Positions 1 through 5,131 of a stretch of DNA of 8,041 nucleotides are shown here, in pieces (position 1 is the stretch's first letter; each line of letters begins with the position of its first letter). A program made the position numbers and the translations under genes. The stretch covers positions 1-8,041 of the forward strand of contig JAQVSW010000030.1 in the NCBI GenBank assembly GCA_028700345.1. Direction: 5' to 3'. The notes beneath the pieces were generated by a model. It saw nothing but the letters and a program-made list of their open reading frames with translations, ran no database searches and was not told the origin of the DNA. The DNA is from Candidatus Shapirobacteria bacterium. Lineage in GTDB: Bacteria > Patescibacteriota > Microgenomatia > UBA12405.

Positions 1-881
1 GGTCCCTTATTCACTTCCCAAATTACCGGCTTTTTCATATCATAGTTCCTAAATGCCACATCAACTCCCGCCACCGCTAGTCCACAAACTTTTGCTGCTT
101 TTATCGCCAATTGTTTTATCTCTTCTGGTAAATAAGCCACTTCTACCTTCCCTCCGGCACTATAGTTATTTCTGAATTCACCTTTATTTTGACTCGATCT
201 TTTCATTACTCCCAGCACTTTTTCCCCCAGCACCAAAACTCTAAAGTCACCATCATTTTCAATATATTCTTGAAGCATATATCTTCGTCCTTCTTCTGTT
301 TCTGTTTTTCTTAAATCCCTAACCAATTTTTCTAATTCCTTTAAATTATTAGCCTTAAAGACCCTCGTCCCCCTATCTCCCCCACTGCCCTTGAGTATCA
401 CCGGAAAAGTAAAGTAGGGGTTTGGCTCGCCCAAACCTTTTTGCATCCTCTCATATAAATACCACAAAGATCCATAAATACTCTTTGGCACCTCGATCCC
501 TGCTTCTTTTAATTTCAGCATTTGCCAAGCTTTGCACGCATAGCTCGGCTTCCCAAATCTTACGAGTGGGTCGACCACGATCGGACGTGTTTTACCCTCC
601 TTGTCAAGGGAGGGTGCCCGCAGGGCGGGTGGGTTTATACTATTTATAATAAGATCTACCTCTTCCCAGTGTTTTCCTGTGGTTCTAAAAAATAAAACAT
701 CATAATCACTGGCGTCTTTTCCTCTTAGGGAAATTTTTCCTGTTTCCGTCTCAAAACAAACCTGGTTATATGACACCAAATCTAAATTTACACCCATTTT
801 TCTGGCCGCCTCTCTAACGAGTACCAAATGTTTACTAATTTTCCCTCCAAAAAACACCGCAATCTTAGTTTTATTTTTCAT
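1..881 (-). CDS. RimK-like ATP-grasp ligase (3' end missing)
   Basis: This frame is open from an ATG at 881 to the left edge, giving 293 codons with no stop, so the C-terminus is missing. It is an ATP-grasp amino-acid ligase of the RimK type, which uses ATP to join an amino acid, classically glutamate, to a protein or peptide carboxylate. Visible signatures are an N-terminal pre-ATP-grasp domain (1-110), the nucleotide-binding segment FPVILKGSGGDRGTRVF (159-175), the DFRVLVLGEKVLGVMKR strand (212-228), the NNYSAGG segment (238-244), and the metal-binding GVDVAF and WEVN motifs (272-277, 288-291). Two GC-rich repeats are read in frame, at residues 82-96 and 149-156. The start overlaps the end of the upstream ligase-protease gene by 11 nt, which implies translational coupling. 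The substrate cannot be told from sequence; lysine-biosynthesis LysX-type or S6-type activity are alternatives. Confidence 0.85.
   Translation of the reverse strand, partial: MKNKTKIAVFFGGKISKHLVLVREAARKMGVNLDLVSYNQVCFETETGKISLRGKDASDYDVLFFRTTGKHWEEVDLIINSINPPALRAPSLDKEGKTRPIVVDPLVRFGKPSYACKAWQMLKLKEAGIEVPKSIYGSLWYLYERMQKGLGEPNPYFTFPVILKGSGGDRGTRVFKANNLKELEKLVRDLRKTETEEGRRYMLQEYIENDGDFRVLVLGEKVLGVMKRSSQNKGEFRNNYSAGGKVEVAYLPEEIKQLAIKAAKVCGLAVAGVDVAFRNYDMKKPVIWEVNKG
414..437. repeat. GTAGGGG-type palindromic repeat, in-frame copy
   Basis: The sequence begins GTAGGGG and then forms an inverted repeat, GGTTTGG and CCAAACC around a CTCGC loop. It lies in frame in the RimK-like gene (residues 149-156, GLGEPNPY), just before the ATP-binding segment. 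A similar element with the same AAAGTAGGGG lead and CTCGC core is at 911-936. The family assignment is by eye from two copies. Confidence 0.5.
595..637. repeat. CCCTCC palindromic repeat, copy A, in frame
   Basis: It begins with the 20-mer CCCTCCTTGTCAAGGGAGGG and ends in GGGTGGGTT; both pieces recur at 2346-2379. Two hairpins are possible: CCCTCC with GGAGGG, and CCCGC with GCGGG (only in this copy). It is translated in frame inside the RimK-like gene as residues 82-96 (INPPALRAPSLDKEG). That peptide is unlike the surrounding fold and lies in the linker before the central domain, so it looks like a mobile palindromic unit tolerated in a surface loop. Confidence 0.75.
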
Positions 882-2313
882 ATTTATTTTTTTTAATTTT
901 TTGATTTAAAGTAGGGGCGACGCTCGCCGGCGTCCGAACAGCGCTCACCAAAAATCCCTCTAAATCTTTTCTCCCCAGTAAAAATTTTGTTCTCAGTTTG
1001 TCTCTATCTGCTACATTAACTGCTGTTACCACCTTTTTTCCCTTAAGCCAAAAACTTATTCCAATTACTGGTCTATTTTTATGTTTACCTAGGCTTGATT
1101 TGTAATGTCTAAAATAGAGTATTTTTTCCGATGACAAGAGTCCTAGTTTTTCAGCTAGGTTTCTATCAATCGAGCTTCTAAATGCTCCGGTATCTACCTT
1201 TGCTCGCACCTCTATCACTCGATGTTTTCCCTGTTTAATGATTGAACTTTTTTGTAATTCCGGCTTAAAACCTTTGGGGATTTTCAACTTAATAATTTCC
1301 AGAGGTTGAATAGTTTTATCTTTTTCTTTTTCTGATACTTTATCCGAAAATTTCTCTCCAAATAAATATTTAGCCAAAGCTATTCCGTGCTCATCACTTC
1401 TAACTGCAATATCATCAATTTTTTCAATTCGACTTTTTAAACCAGCTTTATTACAAAGTTGAATTGATAGACCTGACCGAGCATTAAGTTCTAGAATTTT
1501 TGGTCCATCTTCTTTATCAATCACCACATCTACCCCCACAAAGCCGAGGCCCGGTATCGCTCCCTGGCATTTTACTGCCGTTTCTAGTACCTCTTTCCAA
1601 AAAGGAATTTTTATCCCATTTACTTTAATCATTTTTTTCTTGCCAAAATCATAAATTTTTCTGACCTCGACCCCCTTTCCTTCAATTCCAAAGGTAGTAA
1701 TTCCACTGGCCAGATCAATCCCCAGGCCATAAGCTCCTTGTTGTAAATTAGCCTTTCCCCCGCTTTTTTCGGTTGGAATTCGCAACATCGCCATCACCGG
1801 TACTCGATTGTAAACAATTACCCTAATATCGGGAGTTCCTGATTTTGTTAAAGTCAAAAAAAGGGGGTGAATTTTAATTCTTTCTTCCACAATTACCCCA
1901 TCAGTCGTCCCATGGAGGCTATATTTTCCCGCCAGTATTTCAAGACAGTGCAATTTAATCTCTTCAACACTGATCACTTTCCCGTTCATCATCAAAAAAC
2001 CGGGCTGGTCCGCCCTTTGGCGGATAATAGCCCGGCGTATAATCAGTATCCCTTCTCCCCCATAACCCGACACCGGCTTAATTACAAAATTTCCCTCGAG
2101 CTTATTCCATTCAAAATTCTCCATTTCTTCGCTATTCTTAAATCTAGCTATCAGTTTTGGCACATTTATTCCTGCCTTCATCATTTTTTTCTTACTCTTA
2201 TACTTATTATCCGCCGTCGCCCTTCCCTCCGCTGTATTTTTTCGCAAATACACCTTATTTCTTTCGTTTTTTGTCAAAAACTGACGATATTGTTTTAAAT
2301 TTATTCCCAGCAT
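871..2313 (-). CDS. Glutamate-ligase-like ATP-grasp fused to RimB-type retropepsin-like protease
   Basis: This 480-residue protein has two enzymes in one chain. Residues 1-310 resemble the alpha-L-glutamate-ligase-like ATP-grasp family related to RimK: FVIKPVSGYGGEGILII (76-92) is the nucleotide-binding loop, DIRVIVYNRVPVMAMLR (162-178) and GGKANLQQGAYGLGID (185-200) form the core, and GVDVVID (260-266) with ILELNARSG (273-281) carries the metal-binding E275 and N277. Residues 338-456 match the RimB / 'ATP-dependent zinc protease' retropepsin-like family: AKVDTGAFRSSID (371-383) has the catalytic DTGA motif and FLLGRKDL (444-451) the second core strand. In Proteobacteria these are usually separate neighbouring genes. 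The likely combined role is adding and removing glutamate (or similar) on a peptide or protein target, which is inference. The start is the ATG at 2313, 64 nt after the 7TM gene. Residues 93-105 and 460-468 are repeat-derived. Confidence 0.87.
   Translation of the reverse strand: MLGINLKQYRQFLTKNERNKVYLRKNTAEGRATADNKYKSKKKMMKAGINVPKLIARFKNSEEMENFEWNKLEGNFVIKPVSGYGGEGILIIRRAIIRQRADQPGFLMMNGKVISVEEIKLHCLEILAGKYSLHGTTDGVIVEERIKIHPLFLTLTKSGTPDIRVIVYNRVPVMAMLRIPTEKSGGKANLQQGAYGLGIDLASGITTFGIEGKGVEVRKIYDFGKKKMIKVNGIKIPFWKEVLETAVKCQGAIPGLGFVGVDVVIDKEDGPKILELNARSGLSIQLCNKAGLKSRIEKIDDIAVRSDEHGIALAKYLFGEKFSDKVSEKEKDKTIQPLEIIKLKIPKGFKPELQKSSIIKQGKHRVIEVRAKVDTGAFRSSIDRNLAEKLGLLSSEKILYFRHYKSSLGKHKNRPVIGISFWLKGKKVVTAVNVADRDKLRTKFLLGRKDLEGFLVSAVRTPASVAPTLNQKIKKNKYEK
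911..936. repeat. GTAGGGG-type palindromic repeat in the ligase-protease tail
   Basis: GTAGGGG is followed by GACGC, a TCGCCG loop and GCGTC. The element encodes residues 460-468 (RTPASVAPT) of the fusion protein, immediately after the conserved end of the protease domain. The last 20 or so residues therefore look like repeat-derived tail rather than ancestral sequence. Its lead AAAGTAGGGG and its CTCGC core match the element at 414-437. Confidence 0.5.
1994..2035 (-). repeat. Nested palindrome plus T6 inside the ligase gene, intrinsic-terminator-like
   Basis: Read in the gene's own direction (minus), an outer stem CCGGGCT / AGCCCGG (7 bp, 2029-2035 with 2000-2006) encloses an inner stem TCCGCC / GGCGGA (6 bp, loop AAAG). 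The hairpin is followed directly by six T (1999-1994). That is the form of a Rho-independent terminator, but it sits about 280 nt inside an intact frame, as residues 93-105. Family members normally have a shorter loop here, so it is probably an inserted TCCGCC-type repeat. Whether it stops transcription is unknown; translating ribosomes could mask it. Confidence 0.6.
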
Positions 2314-2344
2314 TTTGTTTTTAATTATTTAAAAAAATATTTTT

Positions 2345-2380
2345 CCCCTCCTTGTCAAGGGAGGGGTCGGGGGTGGGTTA
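2345..2380. repeat. CCCTCC palindromic repeat, copy B, at the stop of the 7TM gene
   Basis: The same 20-mer as copy A (CCCTCCTTGTCAAGGGAGGG) is at 2346-2365, followed by a shortened middle and GGGTGGGTT. Its right end supplies the last bases and the TAA stop (2380-2378) of the minus-strand 7TM gene. In that gene's direction the stem is CCCCTCC / GGAGGGG with a short AT-rich top, followed after a few bases by an A/T tract that ends in TTTTTTT. It could act as a weak terminator or mRNA-stabilising hairpin between the first and second genes of the operon. Confidence 0.7.
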
Positions 2381-3136
2381 CTTTTTTCTAATCGCCCCCT
2401 TAAATCTCTTTATCTCTGTAAATCTTATTCCTCCGTACCTTCCAACTAAAATATTTGTAGCTACTACCACTAAAATAACCATCTCTGCTCTTTTAAGCAC
2501 CATTTCTTCAATTCCCTCAACCCCCATCACCATTGCTCCCGCCACTGCTAGTACTAGTGTTCCCGTCGTCAGTCTCACCGCCTCTTTTTTACTTTTCGTC
2601 AGCTGAGTTCTGGCGAATTCTTCCGTTAAAAGTATCATAAACAAAATTGGAAAAATTGAAATTTTACCCACATCAACTATTTTAATATAAGAAGTCAGCA
2701 CCATCGCCGCGAAAGTTCCCATGCTCACAAATAAAAGTGTAATTGATCTGGCTGGCCAAAAATGGAGTTTTAGTTTTTTAACTACAAGATTACTTATTAA
2801 AGTAATTGCCAAAATTACCGCAAAAAGTATCAATCCACTTCCCACTCCCGTCGCCATCAAGGCCACCGCCATCATTGTCGGCATAAAAATTCCATAGCCA
2901 GAAAACCCGATTACATAGTGAATTACCGAAACCAAGGTTGCCACCAGGGGTAAAAGTAAAAGGAGGGCCACCGTATTCTCCGGTACTCCCCTGCTCACCG
3001 CCTGCGAAATTAAAAAGCTAATTCCATTCCAAAACTTAAAAACAACTTTACCACCCGTTTCTATTCCTTCCTGGGCATAAAGCTTACCCGCACCTAGAAA
3101 TAACCACGACAAAAATAAAAGGGCAGTTTTTCTCAT
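2378..3136 (-). CDS. Seven-helix membrane protein, 7TM_transglut family, no transglutaminase domain
   Basis: This is a 252-residue integral membrane protein. Residues 1-21 look like a cleavable signal peptide ending LYA-Q. Seven hydrophobic segments follow, near 52-70, 80-96, 99-119, 131-149, 157-171, 189-205 and 217-232. The path matches the '7 transmembrane helices usually fused to an inactive transglutaminase' family: LLLLLPLVATLVS (59-71), a GYGIFMPTMMAVALMATG segment (80-97), a short FPILFMILLTEEFART stretch (162-177), and a C-terminal VGRYGGIRFTEIKRF (231-245) that corresponds to the LGRY-G-R-TE-RF ending of the family. Those relatives usually carry an extracytoplasmic transglutaminase-like part before the helices; here there are only about 30 residues. 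Such proteins neighbour glutamate-ligase-like and RimB-type genes, exactly as seen here. It probably anchors or presents the substrate of the ligase at the membrane, though its molecular role is not established. Confidence 0.85.
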   Translation of the reverse strand: MRKTALLFLSWLFLGAGKLYAQEGIETGGKVVFKFWNGISFLISQAVSRGVPENTVALLLLLPLVATLVSVIHYVIGFSGYGIFMPTMMAVALMATGVGSGLILFAVILAITLISNLVVKKLKLHFWPARSITLLFVSMGTFAAMVLTSYIKIVDVGKISIFPILFMILLTEEFARTQLTKSKKEAVRLTTGTLVLAVAGAMVMGVEGIEEMVLKRAEMVILVVVATNILVGRYGGIRFTEIKRFKGAIRKK

Positions 3137-3160
3137 ATTTTTAGTTAAATTTTTAATTAT

Positions 3161-3190
3161 TGAAGATTGTAGATTGTAGATTGAAGATTG
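3161..3190. repeat. Four-copy heptamer repeat in the divergent intergenic region
   Basis: There are four adjacent 7-bp units, TGAAGAT, TGTAGAT, TGTAGAT, TGAAGAT, then TG. The array lies between the 7TM gene start (3136) and the pilin array start (3254). It would be transcribed in the leader of the minus-strand operon if the proposed promoter is right. Its function is unknown: it may be a protein-binding array or simple-sequence DNA. Confidence 0.7.
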
Positions 3191-3202
3191 TTTTCGTGGC
3201 GT

Positions 3203-3211
3203 ATTATAACA
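3203..3211 (-). promoter_or_regulatory. Extended -10 promoter for the minus-strand operon
   Basis: On the minus strand the bases read TGTTATAAT, a full extended -10 (TGnTATAAT). No clear -35 is visible, which is compatible with an extended -10 promoter. Transcription would start near 3196, leaving a leader of about 60 nt that holds the heptamer repeat before the 7TM ATG at 3136. Confidence 0.5.
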
Positions 3212-3238
3212 TCAATATTATCCATTAATGTTGTATAA
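3204..3238. promoter_or_regulatory. Imperfect dyad spanning both divergent -10 elements
   Basis: The left arm TTATAACAT (3204-3212) is answered by the right arm ATGTTGTATAA (3228-3238), the same sequence inverted with a two-base difference in length, centred near 3221. Each arm contains one of the two opposed -10 hexamers. A protein binding the dyad could control both operons. The arms are AT-rich, and paired TATAAT boxes alone give part of this symmetry. Confidence 0.35.
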
Positions 3239-3239
3239 T
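3234..3239 (+). promoter_or_regulatory. -10 element (TATAAT) before the pilin array
   Basis: A perfect TATAAT sits 14 nt before the ATG at 3254. The predicted transcript start (about 3246) would leave a leader of only around 8 nt without a Shine-Dalgarno sequence. No good -35 is visible at the normal distance (ATCAAT at 3211-3216). Confidence 0.5.
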
Positions 3240-3253
3240 TTACTCATCAAAAT

Positions 3254-3577
3254 ATGATCAATTCTCTTCTCGCTCAAGTAAATATAAAAGACACTCCTCT
3301 CGGAAACAATAATACGCTTGATAATACCTATCCCAATCCTGCTTCTCTTGTCACCATTATTGTTAAAAACAGCCTAACTGTCGCCGGTATTATTATGCTC
3401 GTTCTTCTTATCGCTGGTGGTTTTATGATGATTGCCAGCGCCGGTTCCGGCGATCAAAAAAAAGCTGCCTCTGCCAAAACTATGATTACCGATGCCGTTA
3501 TTGGCTTCTTGGTAATTTTTCTCAGTTACTTTATAATTCAAATTATAGAAGTTATTACAGGAGTCACTATTCTTTAA
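3254..3577 (+). CDS. VirB2/TrbC-like small two-helix pilin paralogue 1
   Basis: This 107-residue protein is the first of six tandem paralogues. It has a polar N-terminus (1-31, rich in N and P), a first hydrophobic helix (about 32-60) ending AGGFMMIAS, a short charged loop SGDQKKAASAK (65-75), a second helix (about 80-102), and the ending ITGVTIL. This two-helix layout with a small polar loop matches VirB2/TrbC-type conjugative pilins as they occur in Patescibacteria, here without a cleavable signal peptide. The N-terminal SLLAQV looks like the tail of a signal peptide whose hydrophobic core is missing, but an in-frame stop at 3236 rules out a longer start. The next gene begins 3 nt after the stop. 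It probably forms part of a pilus or secretion channel in the inner membrane. The two-helix topology is clear; pilin function is inferred from context. Confidence 0.75.
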   Translation: MINSLLAQVNIKDTPLGNNNTLDNTYPNPASLVTIIVKNSLTVAGIIMLVLLIAGGFMMIASAGSGDQKKAASAKTMITDAVIGFLVIFLSYFIIQIIEVITGVTIL

Positions 3578-3580
3578 CTT

Positions 3581-3946
3581 ATGATTGGAATTTTTGGAAA
3601 TATTGAAAATCCTACACAATATCCCAGCGTTAAAGGTCAAGGATTCTTTACCTTTTTAAGTAACATTTTTAAATTTGCCGCCGTAGCTGGTGGAATTTAC
3701 ATGATAGTTCAACTTATTATGGCTGGCTTTGACTATATCAGTGCCTCAGGAGACGCTAAAAAAACCGAAGCTGCCTGGAGCAAAATTTGGCAAAGCTTAT
3801 TAGGTATGGTTATTATTTCCGCGGCCTTTATTATTGCTGGTCTCATCGGCCGCTTTACTGGAATTGACATTCTCAATCCTCAAATTCAAGGCCCAGGCTC
3901 TGGTAATTTTCAAGCCGATCCTATTAGTTTGCCACCTCACATCTAA
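3581..3946 (+). CDS. VirB2/TrbC-like small two-helix pilin paralogue 2
   Basis: This 121-residue protein starts 3 nt after the stop of paralogue 1. The N-terminus is short and polar without a signal peptide (MIGIFGNIENPTQYPS). Helix 1 spans about 25-54 and ends MAGFDYIS. The conserved loop ASGDAKKTEAA (55-65) carries the family G-D-x-K-K core. Helix 2 spans about 72-92, followed by FTGIDIL (92-98). Unlike its sisters it has a C-terminal tail of about 23 residues rich in G, P, Q and S (QIQGPGSGNF and onward) that would extend beyond the membrane and could contact other subunits or the surface. Tight spacing to both neighbours suggests co-translation in fixed ratio. It is divergent enough from the others to be a distinct subunit rather than a recent copy. 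Confidence 0.75.
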   Translation: MIGIFGNIENPTQYPSVKGQGFFTFLSNIFKFAAVAGGIYMIVQLIMAGFDYISASGDAKKTEAAWSKIWQSLLGMVIISAAFIIAGLIGRFTGIDILNPQIQGPGSGNFQADPISLPPHI

Positions 3947-3951
3947 CACCT

Positions 3952-4293
3952 ATGCCAAGCACAATCTACAAAATCGAAGGTCCAGGACTAAATCCAACTG
4001 ATAGTTTCAATGCTACTACCCAATTTGAAAAACTTGTCAGCAACCTCATTGGCGTTCTTACCATTGTTGCTGTCCTCTTTTTTGCCATCCAAATAATTTT
4101 TGCCGGCTTCAGCTTTATCTCGTCTGGGGGCGATGAAAAAGTTATGGAAACCAGCCGCAAAAAACTTACCAATGGTGTTCTTGGTTTATTTATTGTGGTT
4201 GTTGCTGTCGGTATTGGTTCCCTTATTGCCAAACTTCTCGGTCTAAACAATATTTTTGATATAAATCAAATGTTTGTAAATATGGGTTTATAA
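3952..4293 (+). CDS. VirB2/TrbC-like small two-helix pilin paralogue 3
   Basis: This 113-residue protein starts 5 nt after paralogue 2. It has a polar N-terminus (1-28) without a signal peptide, helix 1 (about 30-57) ending FAGFSFISSGG, a loop with SGGDEKVMETSRKKLTNG (58-75) that is close to the family consensus, and helix 2 (about 75-95). The usual T-G-I after helix 2 is replaced by LLGLNNIF, so the C-terminal motif has drifted. A short tail DINQMFVNMGL ends the protein. The start ATG is preceded by CTAACACCT and has no Shine-Dalgarno sequence. As part of the tandem set it likely inserts in the cytoplasmic membrane as a subunit of the pilus or channel. Confidence 0.74.
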   Translation: MPSTIYKIEGPGLNPTDSFNATTQFEKLVSNLIGVLTIVAVLFFAIQIIFAGFSFISSGGDEKVMETSRKKLTNGVLGLFIVVVAVGIGSLIAKLLGLNNIFDINQMFVNMGL

Positions 4294-4304
4294 ATTAATT
4301 AAAT

Positions 4305-4631
4305 ATGCCTATTTCCAACCCACTCTTAAAAAACGGTCAACAACAAGTAGAAAATCCCTTTATTTACACCAATAATGTTTTTCAAGCCATATTTTCTATC
4401 TTTTTTATCGTTGGGATTATCTATTTTATCTGGCACTTTATGATGGGCGCTTACCACTTTATCAGTCAAGAAGGTGATCCCAAAAAGATTGAAACTGCCA
4501 AACATCAATTCACTTATGCTTTTCTTGGTCTCGGAGTTATGTTTACTGTCTTTGCGGTTCTTAAATTTATAGGCTATATTACTGGCATCAATGGCCTCGA
4601 CACCCTTGTCCTTCCTTGGCCCACCCTTTAA
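4305..4631 (+). CDS. VirB2/TrbC-like small two-helix pilin paralogue 4
   Basis: This 108-residue protein starts 11 nt after paralogue 3. It has a polar N-terminus rich in N and Q (1-24), a very aromatic helix 1 (about 25-53, with FSIFFIVGIIYFIWHFMMG), a loop QEGDPKKIETAKHQ (55-68) with the conserved G-D-P-K-K-I-E, helix 2 (about 72-92), then YITGING and a short tail ending WPTL. Its helix 1 has several W, F, Y and H residues where the sisters have small aliphatic ones, and MMGAYHF replaces the G-G-F turn. That suggests a different packing partner or position in the assembly. A 53-nt gap with a possible promoter follows. Confidence 0.74.
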   Translation: MPISNPLLKNGQQQVENPFIYTNNVFQAIFSIFFIVGIIYFIWHFMMGAYHFISQEGDPKKIETAKHQFTYAFLGLGVMFTVFAVLKFIGYITGINGLDTLVLPWPTL

Positions 4632-4645
4632 AAACATTTATTTTC

Positions 4646-4673
4646 TTGTTAAACTTTATTAATTATTTATAAA
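4646..4673 (+). promoter_or_regulatory. Possible promoter for pilin paralogue 5
   Basis: TTGTTA (4646-4651) and TATAAA (4668-4673) are separated by 16 bp in the 53-nt gap between paralogues 4 and 5. The -10 ends 11 nt before the ATG at 4685, again leaving almost no leader. The region is extremely AT-rich, so a chance match is possible. Confidence 0.35.
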
Positions 4674-4684
4674 TTTAAAAAAAT

Positions 4685-5068
4685 ATGATTTCTTCAATCA
4701 AAAACAAACTTCAATATGCTCTCTTAGCCATTCCCGCTTTTGCACAGGAAAACAATATTGATATTAAACCATCTGGTTTTGGCGACGAAATTACTACCAT
4801 GACTATTGGTGGAATTATTTCTGGTGCCATTTCTCTAGTTCTTTTAGTCGTCGCCCTAGTTTTCTTTTTTGTCCTTATCATGGGTGGTTTAAAATGGGTT
4901 ATGTCCGGTGGTGATCAAAAAAATGTCGAGGCCGCTCGCAATCAAATTACCAATGCTCTCATTGGTCTCGCTATCGTTTTTGCCACTTTCGCTATCATGA
5001 AACTAATAGAAGTCATCTTTGGTATTACTATTCTTGGTGGAATTGCTGTTCCTACCTTCAATAAATAA
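4685..5068 (+). CDS. VirB2/TrbC-like pilin paralogue 5, with signal peptide
   Basis: This 127-residue protein is the first of the set with a plausible signal peptide, MISSIKNKLQYALLAIPAFA-Q (cleavage after about residue 20). It then has a short exported segment (21-42), helix 1 (about 43-72) ending LIMGGLKWVMSGG, a loop SGGDQKNVEAARNQITNA (74-91) that is the best match to the family consensus, helix 2 (about 92-113), and IFGITILGG. Signal peptide plus two helices is the classical VirB2/TrbC pilin layout, so this and paralogue 6 are the best candidates for a major pilin. It is followed within 20 nt by a strong terminator hairpin, so it probably ends the first transcription unit of the array. 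Confidence 0.78.
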   Translation: MISSIKNKLQYALLAIPAFAQENNIDIKPSGFGDEITTMTIGGIISGAISLVLLVVALVFFFVLIMGGLKWVMSGGDQKNVEAARNQITNALIGLAIVFATFAIMKLIEVIFGITILGGIAVPTFNK

Positions 5069-5085
5069 GTTCCAGTAATAAATTA

Positions 5086-5115
5086 CCCCCCCCCAAACAA
5101 CATTGGGGGGGTTTT
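5086..5115 (+). terminator. Intrinsic terminator between pilin paralogues 5 and 6
   Basis: Seven C plus AA pair with TT plus seven G (9 bp, the C run itself is nine long), the loop is ACAACA, and TTTT follows at 5112-5115. The hairpin begins 18 nt after the stop of paralogue 5 and ends just before a TATAAT at 5120. It separates the first five pilin genes from paralogue 6. The T run is short, so termination may be partial and the downstream genes could be expressed at a lower level by read-through. Confidence 0.8.
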
Positions 5116-5119
5116 AGGT

Positions 5120-5125
5120 TATAAT
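5120..5125 (+). promoter_or_regulatory. -10 element (TATAAT) before pilin paralogue 6
   Basis: A perfect TATAAT ends 6 nt before the ATG at 5132, directly after the terminator. Normal -10 to start spacing would place the first transcribed base at or next to the ATG, giving a leaderless mRNA. No -35 can be named with confidence because the upstream bases are the terminator stem. Confidence 0.45.
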
Positions 5126-5131
5126 AAATTT

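Noticed and set aside
422..649. A 75-codon plus-strand frame that could be a small gene.
   Set aside because: It is antisense to the RimK-like gene, which has clear ATP-grasp motifs over the same bases, and its peptide is low-complexity with repeat-derived sequence.
1867..2298. A 143-codon plus-strand frame opposite the ligase-protease gene.
   Set aside because: It is antisense to conserved ATP-grasp motifs, rich in F, H, I and S as expected of a shadow frame, and has no independent signal.
595..2380. A composite transposon or IS bounded by the two copies of the CCCTCC repeat.
   Set aside because: Nothing between the copies resembles a transposase; the intervening DNA is the amidoligase genes with conserved motifs, and the repeats are short stand-alone palindromes.
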